A DNA stretch of 64,000 nucleotides from Cupriavidus agavae (GTDB lineage Bacteria; Pseudomonadota; Gammaproteobacteria; Burkholderiales; Burkholderiaceae). Location: assembly GCF_004217045.1 (NCBI RefSeq), contig NZ_SGXM01000001.1, forward strand, positions 1,178,001 to 1,242,000. Reading direction: 5' to 3'. Below the pieces are notes generated by a model. The model did not search any database. It saw only the letters and a list, made by a program, of their open reading frames with translations, and had not been told where the DNA came from. The translations under genes and the position numbers were made by a program. Position 1 is the stretch's first letter. The number at the start of each line of letters is the position of its first letter. Positions 18,130-26,429 of the stretch are shown in pieces.

Positions 18130-19065
18130 TCAAATCAGCCGCGCCCCCGGCCACGCTCCCGACATCACCGTCTTGCGTACCGATTGCCGGACGGTCTGCA
18201 TCACATCCCATAGTTCCGCTACCGCCGGTCGATTGCGTGCCGTGGCGACTGCCACCTGCCGCGTGACCACCGGATCGATGAGCCGCGCCGAATGCAGCCG
18301 GCCCTGCGCCACGCGGTCAGCGACTGCCGCGAAGGGCAGCAGTGTCGCGCCGCAGCCATCCTCCACCAGCCGCATCGACACTGCGTTGGACGCATCGCAT
18401 TCCATTGCCATGTTCAGCGTGATGCCGACGCGCGTGGCCAGCGCCTCGGCCAGCATGCGCAGGCCGCTGTTGGTGCTCGGCAGGATCAGCGGCACCTCGC
18501 CCAGGCGGCGGGCCTGGAAGGTTGGCCCGACATGGCTCCATGAGGCTGGCGTGACCAGCGTCAAATCCTCTTCCAGCAGCACGTCCACCTTGAGCGCGCC
18601 CTGTTGCTCGGGCAGGTAGAGCAGGGCCACGTCGATATCTCCGGCCGCCAGCCATGACAGGATCGGCGAGGCCAGCCCCTCGACGAAGCGCAGCTTCGTG
18701 GCCGGATAGCGTTCCTTGAGCGCGGTGCCGATGGCCGCGAACGCCGTGTTGGCGATGGTCGGTTGGGCGGCGATCACCAGTTGGGCGGGGCCTTGCGCGG
18801 ACGAGGCCCGCATGGCCGCGCGCGCCTCGGAGAGCGTGGCGGCCACCTGCCGCGCGTAGCCAAGCAGCGTGGCGCCCGCCTCGGTCAACACCACGCCGCG
18901 CCCGCTGCGGTGGAACAGGCGCGTGTCGAGCGCCGCTTCGAGCCGCGTGATCTGGCGGCTCACGGTGGACTGGTCCGCGCCCAGTTCCAGCGCGGCGCGC
19001 GAGATGCTCTGCGTGTTGGCCACGCAGACGAAGCACGCCAGGTCGTCGGAATTGAGCGAGGACAT
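18130..19065 (-). CDS. LysR family transcriptional regulator
   Basis: The 311-aa product has an N-terminal helix-turn-helix (ISRAALELGADQSTVSRQIT) and a periplasmic-binding-like effector domain from about residue 90. Its start lies four bases after the preceding reductase gene, so it is the last gene of the operon read from 22921 leftwards. Being inside the operon suggests that it regulates these catabolic genes. The effector is unknown. Confidence 0.9.
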   Translation of the reverse strand: MSSLNSDDLACFVCVANTQSISRAALELGADQSTVSRQITRLEAALDTRLFHRSGRGVVLTEAGATLLGYARQVAATLSEARAAMRASSAQGPAQLVIAAQPTIANTAFAAIGTALKERYPATKLRFVEGLASPILSWLAAGDIDVALLYLPEQQGALKVDVLLEEDLTLVTPASWSHVGPTFQARRLGEVPLILPSTNSGLRMLAEALATRVGITLNMAMECDASNAVSMRLVEDGCGATLLPFAAVADRVAQGRLHSARLIDPVVTRQVAVATARNRPAVAELWDVMQTVRQSVRKTVMSGAWPGARLI

Positions 19066-19069
19066 CGGG

Positions 19070-19978
19070 TCAGGCCGGCTTCGGGGTGGGCGCGGTGTCG
19101 CCGATGGCGAACGACGACAGGTGCTCGATCGCCTTGACCAGCCCCGAGTGGTCCCACGCCGCGCCACCCTGGGCCACGCAGACGTTGAACAACTGCTGCG
19201 TCGAGGCCGTGTTCGGCAGCCCCAGGCCCAGAGCCCTGGCCGTCGACAGCGCCAGGTTCAGGTCCTTCTGGTGCAGTTCGATGCGAAAGCCCGGGTTGAA
19301 CGTGCGCTTGATCATCCGTTCGCCGTGCACTTCGAGGATCTTCGAGCTGGCAAAGCCGCCCATCAGCGCCTGGCGCACGCGCGCCGGATCGGCGCCGGCC
19401 TTGGCGGCCAGCACCAGCGCCTCGCTCACCGCCTCGATGGTCAGCGCCACGATGACCTGGTTTGCCACCTTGGCCACCTGGCCGTCGCCGACATTGCCCA
19501 CGAGCGTGATGTTCTTGCCCATCAGCTGCAGCAGCGGCAGCACGCGGTCGAACACGTCCTGCTTGCCGCCAGCCATGATCGACAGCGTGGCGGCCTTGGC
19601 GCCCACCTCGCCGCCCGATACCGGCGCATCCACGAAGTCGCAGCCCAGCGCCTCCACCTGCCGGGCGAAATCGCGCGTCTCGATCGGCGAGATCGAGCTC
19701 ATGTCCACCACGATCTTGCCCTGGGTCAGGCCCGCCGCCACGCCGTTCTCGCCGAACAGCACGCGTGCCACGTCAGGGGTGTCGGGCAGCATCAGGAAGA
19801 TGATTTCGGCCTGCTTCGCTACCTCGGTGGCGCTGGCGCACGATTGCATGCCCGCGTCGAGCAGGTCCTGCGGCACGCCGCTGCGGGTGTGGGCGTAGAC
19901 GGTGTGGCCGCCGGCCTGCAGGTGCTGCGCCATGGGCTTGCCCATCACGCCGAGTCCGATGAATCCGATCTTGCTCAT
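19070..19978 (-). CDS. glxR: 2-hydroxy-3-oxopropionate (tartronate semialdehyde) reductase-like
   Basis: This 302-aa beta-hydroxyacid dehydrogenase opens with the NAD(P)-binding GFIGLGVMGKPMAQHL. It also has the substrate loop DAPVSGGEVGAKAATLSIM and the catalytic-lysine segment GQVAKVANQVIVALTIEAV. Closest in style to GarR/GlxR, which reduce tartronate semialdehyde to glycerate. The adjacent HpcH/HpaI aldolase could supply that substrate. Other 3-hydroxyacids such as 3-hydroxyisobutyrate remain possible. Confidence 0.85.
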   Translation of the reverse strand: MSKIGFIGLGVMGKPMAQHLQAGGHTVYAHTRSGVPQDLLDAGMQSCASATEVAKQAEIIFLMLPDTPDVARVLFGENGVAAGLTQGKIVVDMSSISPIETRDFARQVEALGCDFVDAPVSGGEVGAKAATLSIMAGGKQDVFDRVLPLLQLMGKNITLVGNVGDGQVAKVANQVIVALTIEAVSEALVLAAKAGADPARVRQALMGGFASSKILEVHGERMIKRTFNPGFRIELHQKDLNLALSTARALGLGLPNTASTQQLFNVCVAQGGAAWDHSGLVKAIEHLSSFAIGDTAPTPKPA

Positions 19979-20016
19979 GATTGATGTTCCGGTTGCTTCG
20001 GGTTGCTTCAGGTTGC

Positions 20017-20811
20017 TCAGGAAGGAAAACGTTCGCGCAGCGCGCGGGCCGTGTCGCGCAGCAGCACGTGGTCGATGCCCACGGCCACGAAGTGCGCGCC
20101 CATGTCGAGGTAGCGCTTCGCGTCGGCCTCCACCGGCGTCAGCGTGCCGATGGCCTTGCCGGCGCGGTTGGCGGCATCGTAGATTCTTTGAACTGCTGCC
20201 TGCACGTCGGGGTGGTTCGGGTTGCCAAGGTGGCCGTAGGCGGCCGCCAGGTCGTTGGGGCCGATGAAGATGCCGTCGACGCCGGGCTCGGCACAGATCG
20301 CGTCCACGGCTTCCACGCCCTTGCGGCTCTCGATCTGTACCAGCACGCAGATGTTGTCGTTGATGGTCTTGAAGAAGTCCGGCAGCGTGCCGTAGCGGTT
20401 CTGGCGCTGCGCGCCGGACACGCCGCGGATGCCATCGGGCGGATAGCGCGTGGCCTGCACGGCGCGGCGCGCTTCCTCGGCGGACTCCACGAACGGGATC
20501 AGGAAGTTGTAGAAGCCGATGTCGAGCAGGCGCTTGATGGCGACCGGGTCGTTCCACGGCGGACGCACCACGGGCGCGCTGGCGCTGTCCTTGAGCGCCA
20601 TCAACTGCGGCGCGAAGGTCAGCACGTCATTGGGCGAGTGCTCGCCGTCCAGCAGAATCCAGTCGAAGCCGGCCAGGCCGACGATTTCGCTGGTGGTGGG
20701 CTGTCCGAGCGAACTCCACAGGCCGATCAGCCGCTTGCGCGCGAGCATGTCGGCGCGGAAGCGGTTCGGCAGCGGGGTGATCTGGGGCAGGTGCGGCGTA
20801 GCGGAAGGCAT
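20017..20811 (-). CDS. garL: HpcH/HpaI family aldolase, GarL-like
   Basis: The 264-aa class II aldolase has the family signatures [12 protein letters not shown] and [14 protein letters not shown] (metal-binding Glu), and [15 protein letters not shown]. GarL splits 5-keto-4-deoxyglucarate into pyruvate and tartronate semialdehyde, which the next gene's product could reduce. The substrate is inferred from the neighbour. The start at 20811 (MPSATPHL) sits near the stop of the upstream Ldh2 gene, consistent with an operon. Confidence 0.82.
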   Translation of the reverse strand: MPSATPHLPQITPLPNRFRADMLARKRLIGLWSSLGQPTTSEIVGLAGFDWILLDGEHSPNDVLTFAPQLMALKDSASAPVVRPPWNDPVAIKRLLDIGFYNFLIPFVESAEEARRAVQATRYPPDGIRGVSGAQRQNRYGTLPDFFKTINDNICVLVQIESRKGVEAVDAICAEPGVDGIFIGPNDLAAAYGHLGNPNHPDVQAAVQRIYDAANRAGKAIGTLTPVEADAKRYLDMGAHFVAVGIDHVLLRDTARALRERFPS

Positions 20812-20827
20812 GGCGGGAACTCCTGTT

Positions 20828-21922
20828 TCAGTCGGCGGCGAGCGCCGAGAGGGGGCCGGGGGACTGGCCCCGTGATTGCAGCACGCGTGCGGCGGCGTCG
20901 TCGAGCTGGGCCAGCGTGCCGCCATCCACGGGGATGAACTCGGCGCGCGCCCGGCGCCAGGCGCGCTCGGGGTCGCCGGGCAGGCGGATGTCGTCGTTGC
21001 CGGGCTGCAGGCGCGACGCCTTCATCCATTCGACGAACGATTCCACCTCGTGCCCGAACGTGGTGCTGCTGCCGAGCCGCGCCGGATCGAACACGATGGC
21101 CAGCATGTTGTTCCAGACGGCGTGCTCGTGCGTGAGGGTCTCGGGACGGATCGTATGGCCGCCGGTCACGGCCGCGCCCAGCAGTTCGCACATCACGGCC
21201 AGCACGTAGCCCTTGTGCTCGCCGAAGGTGCGCAGCGCGCCCTGCGGGGTGCCGGGCTCGGGGAACATCACGGCCGGATCGTCGGTAGGGTGGCCGTGCG
21301 GGTCCATCAGGGAGCCCGGCGGCACCGGCACGCCCTTGTTGTTGGCCACGCGTACCTTGCCGAGCGCGATGGCGCTGGTGGCGAAATCAAGCACCAGCGG
21401 CGGCTGGCCGGCCACCGGCACCCCGATCGTGAACGGATTGGTGCCGAAGCGGGCGTCGTAGCCGCCGTGCGGCGCCACGATCGGCTTGGACAGCACGTTG
21501 ACGAAGTGGATCGAGATCATGCCCGCCGCCGTGGCCTGCTCGGCCCAGTGGCCCACCCGGCCCAGATGGTGCGAGCGGCGCAGGCCCAGCACGCAGACGC
21601 CGTGCTCGCGCGCCCGCTCGATGCCCAGGCGCATGGCCTGCTCGGTCACGGCCTGGCCCATGCCCCGGTTGCCGTCCAGGCTCAGGATGCCGCCCGACTC
21701 GTGCACCACGCTGACCTGCTGGTTGAGCTGGAGCTGGTCTGCCTGCCACGACATCACGTACTTGGGGATCATCCCCACGCCGTGCGAATCGTGGCCCGAC
21801 AGGTTGGCGCCCACCAGATGGTCGGCGGTCAGCGCCGCCTCGCGCGCGTCGGAGCCGGCCGCCAGCCACAGGTCGACCACCCACCGGTGCAGGCCGGCAG
21901 TCGGGATTCGGTGTTCACGCAT
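20828..21922 (-). CDS. Ldh2/YlbC family malate/L-lactate/ureidoglycolate-type dehydrogenase
   Basis: This 364-aa NAD(P)-dependent oxidoreductase belongs to the Ldh2 family, which is unrelated to classical malate dehydrogenase. Conserved parts are [16 protein letters not shown] with its catalytic His, [17 protein letters not shown], and [10 protein letters not shown]. Family substrates include malate, lactate, sulfolactate and 2,3-diketogulonate. In this operon a 2-hydroxyacid of sugar-acid breakdown is likely. Four bases separate it from the TctC gene upstream. Confidence 0.87.
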   Translation of the reverse strand: MREHRIPTAGLHRWVVDLWLAAGSDAREAALTADHLVGANLSGHDSHGVGMIPKYVMSWQADQLQLNQQVSVVHESGGILSLDGNRGMGQAVTEQAMRLGIERAREHGVCVLGLRRSHHLGRVGHWAEQATAAGMISIHFVNVLSKPIVAPHGGYDARFGTNPFTIGVPVAGQPPLVLDFATSAIALGKVRVANNKGVPVPPGSLMDPHGHPTDDPAVMFPEPGTPQGALRTFGEHKGYVLAVMCELLGAAVTGGHTIRPETLTHEHAVWNNMLAIVFDPARLGSSTTFGHEVESFVEWMKASRLQPGNDDIRLPGDPERAWRRARAEFIPVDGGTLAQLDDAAARVLQSRGQSPGPLSALAAD

Positions 21923-21925
21923 GCA

Positions 21926-22921
21926 TTACTCCAGGTGGATGTTGGCGACCTTGATCAGGTTGGCCCACTTGGCCACCTCGCTTTTCTGGAAGGCGGCCAG
22001 TTCGGCCGGGCCGGCGCCGGACGGCTCGACACCCATCGACACCAGTTTGGCCCGTACCTCGGGCTGGCGGATGATCTTGCCGATCTCGGTGGAAAGCTTG
22101 CTGACCACCGGCGCCGGCGTGCCGGCCGGGGCGAAGATCGCCTGCCAGGACACAATTTCGTAGCCGTTCAGGCCCGATTCGGCCATGGTCGGCACGTCGG
22201 GCAGTTCGGCGGCACGCTTGCTGCCGGTGGTGGCCAGCGCGCGGAACTTGCCCGACTGGATCATCGGAATCGCCGCCAGGCTGTTCTCGAAAACCAGGTC
22301 CACCTGGTTGCCGAGCAGCGCCTGCACGGCCTGGCTGCTGCCCTTGTATGGCACGTGGGTCATGCGCAGGCCAGCCATGTTGGTGAACAGTTCGGCGGCC
22401 AGATGCTGCGAGGTGCCGTTGCCCGACGAGCCGAAGTTGATCGAGCCGGGCTTGGCCTTGGCGGCGGCAATCACGTCCTGCACGCTCTTCCACGGGCTGC
22501 TGGCGTTGACCACCAGCACATTGGGCAGCGTGCCGATCAGCGTGATCGGCTGGAAATTCTTGATCGGGTCGTACGGCATCTTCGGGTACAGGCTCGTGTT
22601 GATGGCGTGCGAGCTGATGGTGCCGCCCAGGATCGTGTAGCCGTCGGCGGGCGCCTTGGCCACGTAGTCGGAGCCGATATTGCCGCCGGCACCGGCGCGG
22701 TTTTCCACGACCACGGACTGGCCGAGCACCTGCGACAGCCGCTGGCCGATCAGCCGGCCCAGCAGGTCGGTGGTGCCGCCCGCCGCGAACGGCACCACGT
22801 AGGTAATCGGCTTCGAAGGATAGTGGTCGGCGGACTGGGCGCCCGCCTGGCCTGCCACGGCCATGCAGCCGGTACAAAGCACGGCCAGCACGGGCCGCAT
22901 GACACGTTGGGTCAAAAGCAT
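21926..22921 (-). CDS. Bug/TctC family periplasmic solute-binding protein
   Basis: The 331-aa product has a signal peptide (MLLTQRVMRPVLAVLCTGC, cut near AGAQS) and the Bug signatures YPSKPITYVVPFAAGGTTD and NRAGAGGNIGSDYVAKA. Bug proteins bind carboxylates for TTT transporters or for signalling. No TctA/TctB gene is adjacent. It leads an operon of sugar-acid-like catabolic genes and probably binds their substrate or reports its presence. Confidence 0.9.
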   Translation of the reverse strand: MLLTQRVMRPVLAVLCTGCMAVAGQAGAQSADHYPSKPITYVVPFAAGGTTDLLGRLIGQRLSQVLGQSVVVENRAGAGGNIGSDYVAKAPADGYTILGGTISSHAINTSLYPKMPYDPIKNFQPITLIGTLPNVLVVNASSPWKSVQDVIAAAKAKPGSINFGSSGNGTSQHLAAELFTNMAGLRMTHVPYKGSSQAVQALLGNQVDLVFENSLAAIPMIQSGKFRALATTGSKRAAELPDVPTMAESGLNGYEIVSWQAIFAPAGTPAPVVSKLSTEIGKIIRQPEVRAKLVSMGVEPSGAGPAELAAFQKSEVAKWANLIKVANIHLE

Positions 22922-23205
22922 CGGTTGTCTCCTGTTTCTCGGACGGTTCCCGGCATGGCGCCGGTACGGCGTTTCCTCGTTTGTCGTTCTGCCTGCCGGT
23001 CTCCGGGTAGGGAGGGGCATCGAACCGGGCGTCTTGTGCGGCGCCTCGCCTGCCAATCTACACGGACAGCCGCCGCGCGGACTTGCAGGAAATGCATAAC
23101 AGAAATGCACGATAGACCGCGCGGGCGGGCACGTCAAACGGAACAATCGCAGACATTCGATCGCCGTTTCCCGAATTACCGATTTCATTCTTCCTGGACA
23201 TCGCC

Positions 23206-24879
23206 ATGACATCCGCACCCTCCAAGGCCCGCACCGGCGGCCGCGTTCTGGTCGACCAACTGCGCCTGCACGGCACCGAGCGCATCTTCTGCGTGCCGGG
23301 CGAGAGCTTTCTGGACGTGCTCGACGCGCTGCACGACCAGCCGGCCATCGACCTCGTGGTCTGCAAGCACGAGGGCGCGGCGGCCAACATGGCCGAGGCC
23401 GATGGCAAGCTGACGGGCCGCCCGGGCATCTGCTTCGTGACGCGCGGGCCGGGCGCCACGCATGGCAGCATCGGCGTGCACATTGCCGCGCAGGATTCCA
23501 CGCCGATGATCCTGTTCGTGGGGCAGATCGCCCGCGAGCACAAGGGCCGCGAGGCGTTCCAGGAAATGGACTACGCCGCGGTGTTCGGCACCATGGCGAA
23601 GTGGGCGGCCGAGATCGACGATCCCGAGCGCATTCCGGAGATGGTGGCGCGTGCCTTCCAGGTGGCCACGTCCGGGCGCCCCGGACCGGTGGTGCTGGCG
23701 CTGCCCGAAGACGTGCTCGACGGGCTGGTGGAGTGCGCCGATGCCGCGCCGTACCGTGCCGTCGAGGCCGCGCCGCGCGCCGACGATGCCCGCGCGCTGG
23801 CCGATGCGCTGGCCGCCGCCCAGCGTCCGCTCGTGATTGCCGGCGGGGCGTGCTGGACCGACGCCGCCGTGCGTGACTTCAAGGCTTTCGTGTCCGCCTG
23901 GAATCTGCCGGTGGCCTGTGCCTTCCGCCGCCAGGACGTGATCGACAACCGCGACCCGCACTACGTGGGCCACCTGAGCCTTGGCGTCAGCCCCAAGCTG
24001 GCCGAGCGCGTCAGGACCGCCGACCTGATCGTGGCATTCGGCACCCGGCTGGGCGACATTGCGACCGATGCCTACACGCTGCTGGAGGTGCCGGTGCCCA
24101 AGCAGAAGCTGGTGCACATCCACGCCGACAGCTTCGAACTCGGCCGCGTGTACCAGCCTGCGCTGGCGATCCATGCCGGCGTGGCCGCCGGTGCGGCGAT
24201 GCTCGCCGGCCTGCCGGCCCCGTCGGCCACGCCTTGGAAGGACTGGACCGCCGGCGCCCGCGCCGATCATGAAGCCTTTGTCACGCCGCCCAAGCCCCAC
24301 GCCGAACTGACCGGGGTAGACCTGGGCGCCGCGATGGCGCACCTGAACAAGGTGCTGCCCGAAGACGCGATGCTGTCGAACGGGGCCGGCAACTACACGG
24401 TCTGGCTGCACCGCTTCTATGCCTACAAGCGCCCGCGCACGGAACTGGCGTCGACCTGCGGCGCAATGGGCTACGGCCTGCCCGCCGCCATCGCCGCCAA
24501 GCTGCGGTACCCGGAGAAGACCGTGGTCTGCTTTGCAGGCGACGGCTGCTTCCTGATGTATCCGCAGGAAATTGCCACGGCGGCGGCCCATGGCGTGAAT
24601 CTGGTGACCATCGTCGTCAACAACCGGATGTACGGCACGATCCGCATGCACCAGGAGAAGCGCTATCCGGGCCGGCAGAGCGGCACGACCATCGTCAATC
24701 CTGATTTTGTGGAGATGGCGAAGGCGTGCGGCGCCTGGGCTGAACGCGTGGAACGGACCGAGGATTTTGCGGCGGCCTTCGAGCGGGCCTTGCAGGCCGG
24801 CAAGCCGGCCGTGCTGGAACTGGTGACCGATCCGCTTCAGATCACGCCGGCCATGCGCGTGACCGAACTCCCGGCCTGA
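23206..24879 (+). CDS. Thiamine diphosphate-dependent enzyme, acetolactate synthase-like
   Basis: The 557-aa protein has the three-domain layout of the ThDP decarboxylase family. The N-terminal pyrimidine-binding domain carries the catalytic Glu in VVCKHEGAAANMAEA. The central domain follows, and the C-terminal domain holds the diphosphate motif GDGCFLMYPQEIATA...NNRMYG. It lacks features that would fix it as IlvB or glyoxylate carboligase. Divergence from the TctC-led operon, 284 bases away, suggests the same pathway. The intergenic region presumably holds both promoters. Confidence 0.85.
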   Translation: MTSAPSKARTGGRVLVDQLRLHGTERIFCVPGESFLDVLDALHDQPAIDLVVCKHEGAAANMAEADGKLTGRPGICFVTRGPGATHGSIGVHIAAQDSTPMILFVGQIAREHKGREAFQEMDYAAVFGTMAKWAAEIDDPERIPEMVARAFQVATSGRPGPVVLALPEDVLDGLVECADAAPYRAVEAAPRADDARALADALAAAQRPLVIAGGACWTDAAVRDFKAFVSAWNLPVACAFRRQDVIDNRDPHYVGHLSLGVSPKLAERVRTADLIVAFGTRLGDIATDAYTLLEVPVPKQKLVHIHADSFELGRVYQPALAIHAGVAAGAAMLAGLPAPSATPWKDWTAGARADHEAFVTPPKPHAELTGVDLGAAMAHLNKVLPEDAMLSNGAGNYTVWLHRFYAYKRPRTELASTCGAMGYGLPAAIAAKLRYPEKTVVCFAGDGCFLMYPQEIATAAAHGVNLVTIVVNNRMYGTIRMHQEKRYPGRQSGTTIVNPDFVEMAKACGAWAERVERTEDFAAAFERALQAGKPAVLELVTDPLQITPAMRVTELPA

Positions 24880-24899
24880 AGCGGCCCGGTTTAGGCTGA

Positions 24900-24935
24900 A
24901 TTATTGGATTCCAATAATTATTGGATTTCAATAAT
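24900..24935. repeat. Two overlapping 19-bp AT-rich palindromes
   Basis: ATTATTGGATTCCAATAAT (24900-24918, near-perfect palindrome) is followed by ATTATTGGATTTCAATAAT (24917-24935), which differs at one base. The two are offset by 17 bases and sit between convergent genes. They could form a bidirectional terminator or a protein-binding array. Confidence 0.7.
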
Positions 24936-24958
24936 TTTGCCTAAATGTCGAGCTCCGC

Positions 24959-25243
24959 TCAGAAAAGTGATGCCTGAGGCTGTTCGACGCCCAGGATCTG
25001 CCGAATCTCGGCAAGATACCGGTCGCCCACGGCGCGATGTGTATTGCGCGCTTCATCCGCAAAACTGCGGCGCGAGGGCGGCCGGATGTTCAACGTGCGG
25101 CAAATGGTGGAGAGGTAAGGCTTCTTGCCTTGCGAAGTGGCCCGGCGGGCGGCGGAAGCCAGTGCTGCATCGCCAATCCGTACGCGCAACCAGACCAGGA
25201 CCTGGCGGTCATATTCGTTCTGTACCCGGATCAGGTGTTCCAT
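24959..25243 (-). CDS. Small SOS-controlled protein of unknown function
   Basis: This 94-aa basic protein starts MEHLIRVQNEYDRQVLVWLR and matches no family I recognise. It is rich in Arg, and predicted helical segments span about 1-35 and 60-85. I chose the ATG at 25243 because CTGGAG lies 8-13 bases upstream; an in-frame ATG at 25276 falls inside the operator region. The promoter has -35 TTGAAA and -10 TATATT with two LexA boxes, so it should be induced by DNA damage. Small SOS products are often division inhibitors, toxins or repair modulators, but nothing in this sequence says which. Confidence 0.65.
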   Translation of the reverse strand: MEHLIRVQNEYDRQVLVWLRVRIGDAALASAARRATSQGKKPYLSTICRTLNIRPPSRRSFADEARNTHRAVGDRYLAEIRQILGVEQPQASLF

Positions 25244-25268
25244 CAGAAGACTCCAGAAAGCGCCATTA

Positions 25269-25284
25269 CTGTTCATCCATACAG
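25269..25284 (-). promoter_or_regulatory. LexA box 2 (CTGTTCATCCATACAG)
   Basis: CTGT-N8-ACAG, downstream of the -10 element of the small SOS gene and 19 bases centre-to-centre from box 1. On one strand it differs by one base from the LexA box of the radical SAM operon at 61553-61568. Confidence 0.75.
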
Positions 25285-25287
25285 TAC

Positions 25288-25320
25288 CTGTAAATATATA
25301 CAGTGCTTCGGAATTTTCAA
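25288..25320 (-). promoter_or_regulatory. SOS promoter with LexA box 1
   Basis: On the minus strand, TTGAAA (25315-25320) and TATATT (25293-25298) are separated by 16 bases. The LexA box CTGTAAATATATACAG (25288-25303) covers the -10 element, the classic arrangement for LexA repression. Confidence 0.78.
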
Positions 25321-25418
25321 GGGCGTGAATAGGACGCCGGTGCCACAATGGCAGCCTTTGCCGGACCCCACCGTGTGCTACCGCACGCACGTTCCGGCCA
25401 GCGTCCCCGATTCCGACC

Positions 25419-26321
25419 ATGCGTCTTCCCAGTCTGATTGCACTCCAGATGCTTGAGTGCGCCGCCCGCCTGGGCAGCTTCACGCGCGCCGCGACCGAGC
25501 TGAACGTGACCGAGAGCGCGATTTCACGGCAGATCCAGGCGCTGGAAGCGCGGCTCGGCGTGCGGTTTTTCGAGCGGGTGCGCCAGCGCGTGGTGCTGAC
25601 CGCCGATGGCGACCGCTACGTGCGCGAGATCCGCGAGGAGCTAAAGGCCATCGAACGCGCCACCAAGGACCTGGCCTCGCGTGTGGGCGGCATGGAGGTC
25701 ATTGAACTGGCCGTGGTCCCCACGTTCGCCACGCAATGGCTGATTCCCCGGCTGGCGGGCTTCCGGGCCGAACATCCGCGGGTGGTCGTCAATATCCACG
25801 CCCGGCCTGAGCCATTCCATTTCGCCGAATCGATCTTCGACGCCGCCATCTACTTCGGCGAGCGGCCCTGGGAGGGTAGCCCCCATGCCCGGTTGCTCGA
25901 CGAGGGGCCATCGATCCCGGTCTGCAGCCCGGCGCTGCTCGACCAGCACCGCCCGGCCTTGCGTGAGGATCTGTTGCGCCTGCCGTTGCTGCACCTGGCC
26001 AGCCGTCCCGACGCCTGGCCGGACTGGTTCGGCGCCGAGGACGAGGCCGTGCGCCGCAAGGCCCGGCTCGGCGCCCGCTACGACCTGTTCACGATGGTCA
26101 CCGGCGCGGCCATCTGCGGGCTGGGCGTGGCGGTGCTGCCGGCGATGATGGTTCATTCCGAAATGGCAAGCGGCCAGCTCATGGCACTGCCATTCGACGG
26201 GGCGGCCGGCGAGCGGCCCGACGGCGGGGCGTACTTCCTGTCCTACCGCGCCGGGAAGCCCGGGGACGACAAGGCGGCACGCTTTGCCGACTGGCTGGTC
26301 CGGCAGTGCCAGGTGGCGTGA
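25419..26321 (+). CDS. LysR family transcriptional regulator, GcvA-like
   Basis: This 300-aa product has a GcvA-type N-terminus (LIALQMLECAARLGSFTRAA...TESAISRQIQALEARLG) and a substrate-binding-like effector domain. It lies 108 bases upstream of the 2-oxoadipate dioxygenase-like gene on the same strand, and is divergent from the small SOS gene. It probably regulates the dioxygenase gene. Confidence 0.88.
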   Translation: MRLPSLIALQMLECAARLGSFTRAATELNVTESAISRQIQALEARLGVRFFERVRQRVVLTADGDRYVREIREELKAIERATKDLASRVGGMEVIELAVVPTFATQWLIPRLAGFRAEHPRVVVNIHARPEPFHFAESIFDAAIYFGERPWEGSPHARLLDEGPSIPVCSPALLDQHRPALREDLLRLPLLHLASRPDAWPDWFGAEDEAVRRKARLGARYDLFTMVTGAAICGLGVAVLPAMMVHSEMASGQLMALPFDGAAGERPDGGAYFLSYRAGKPGDDKAARFADWLVRQCQVA

Positions 26322-26429
26322 GGATGCCACCCGGTTGATGCCGAAACCGCATCAAGTGGCGCAGATTTCTCGCTGGCGGGACACGCGGACCGCACGCACA
26401 ATGGGCGGCGATTTTTCCCCACCCAGACC

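Noticed and set aside
20876..23209. Long plus-strand frame opposite the Ldh2 and TctC genes
   Set aside because: No family features; the minus-strand genes have clear motifs, signal peptide and operon spacing.
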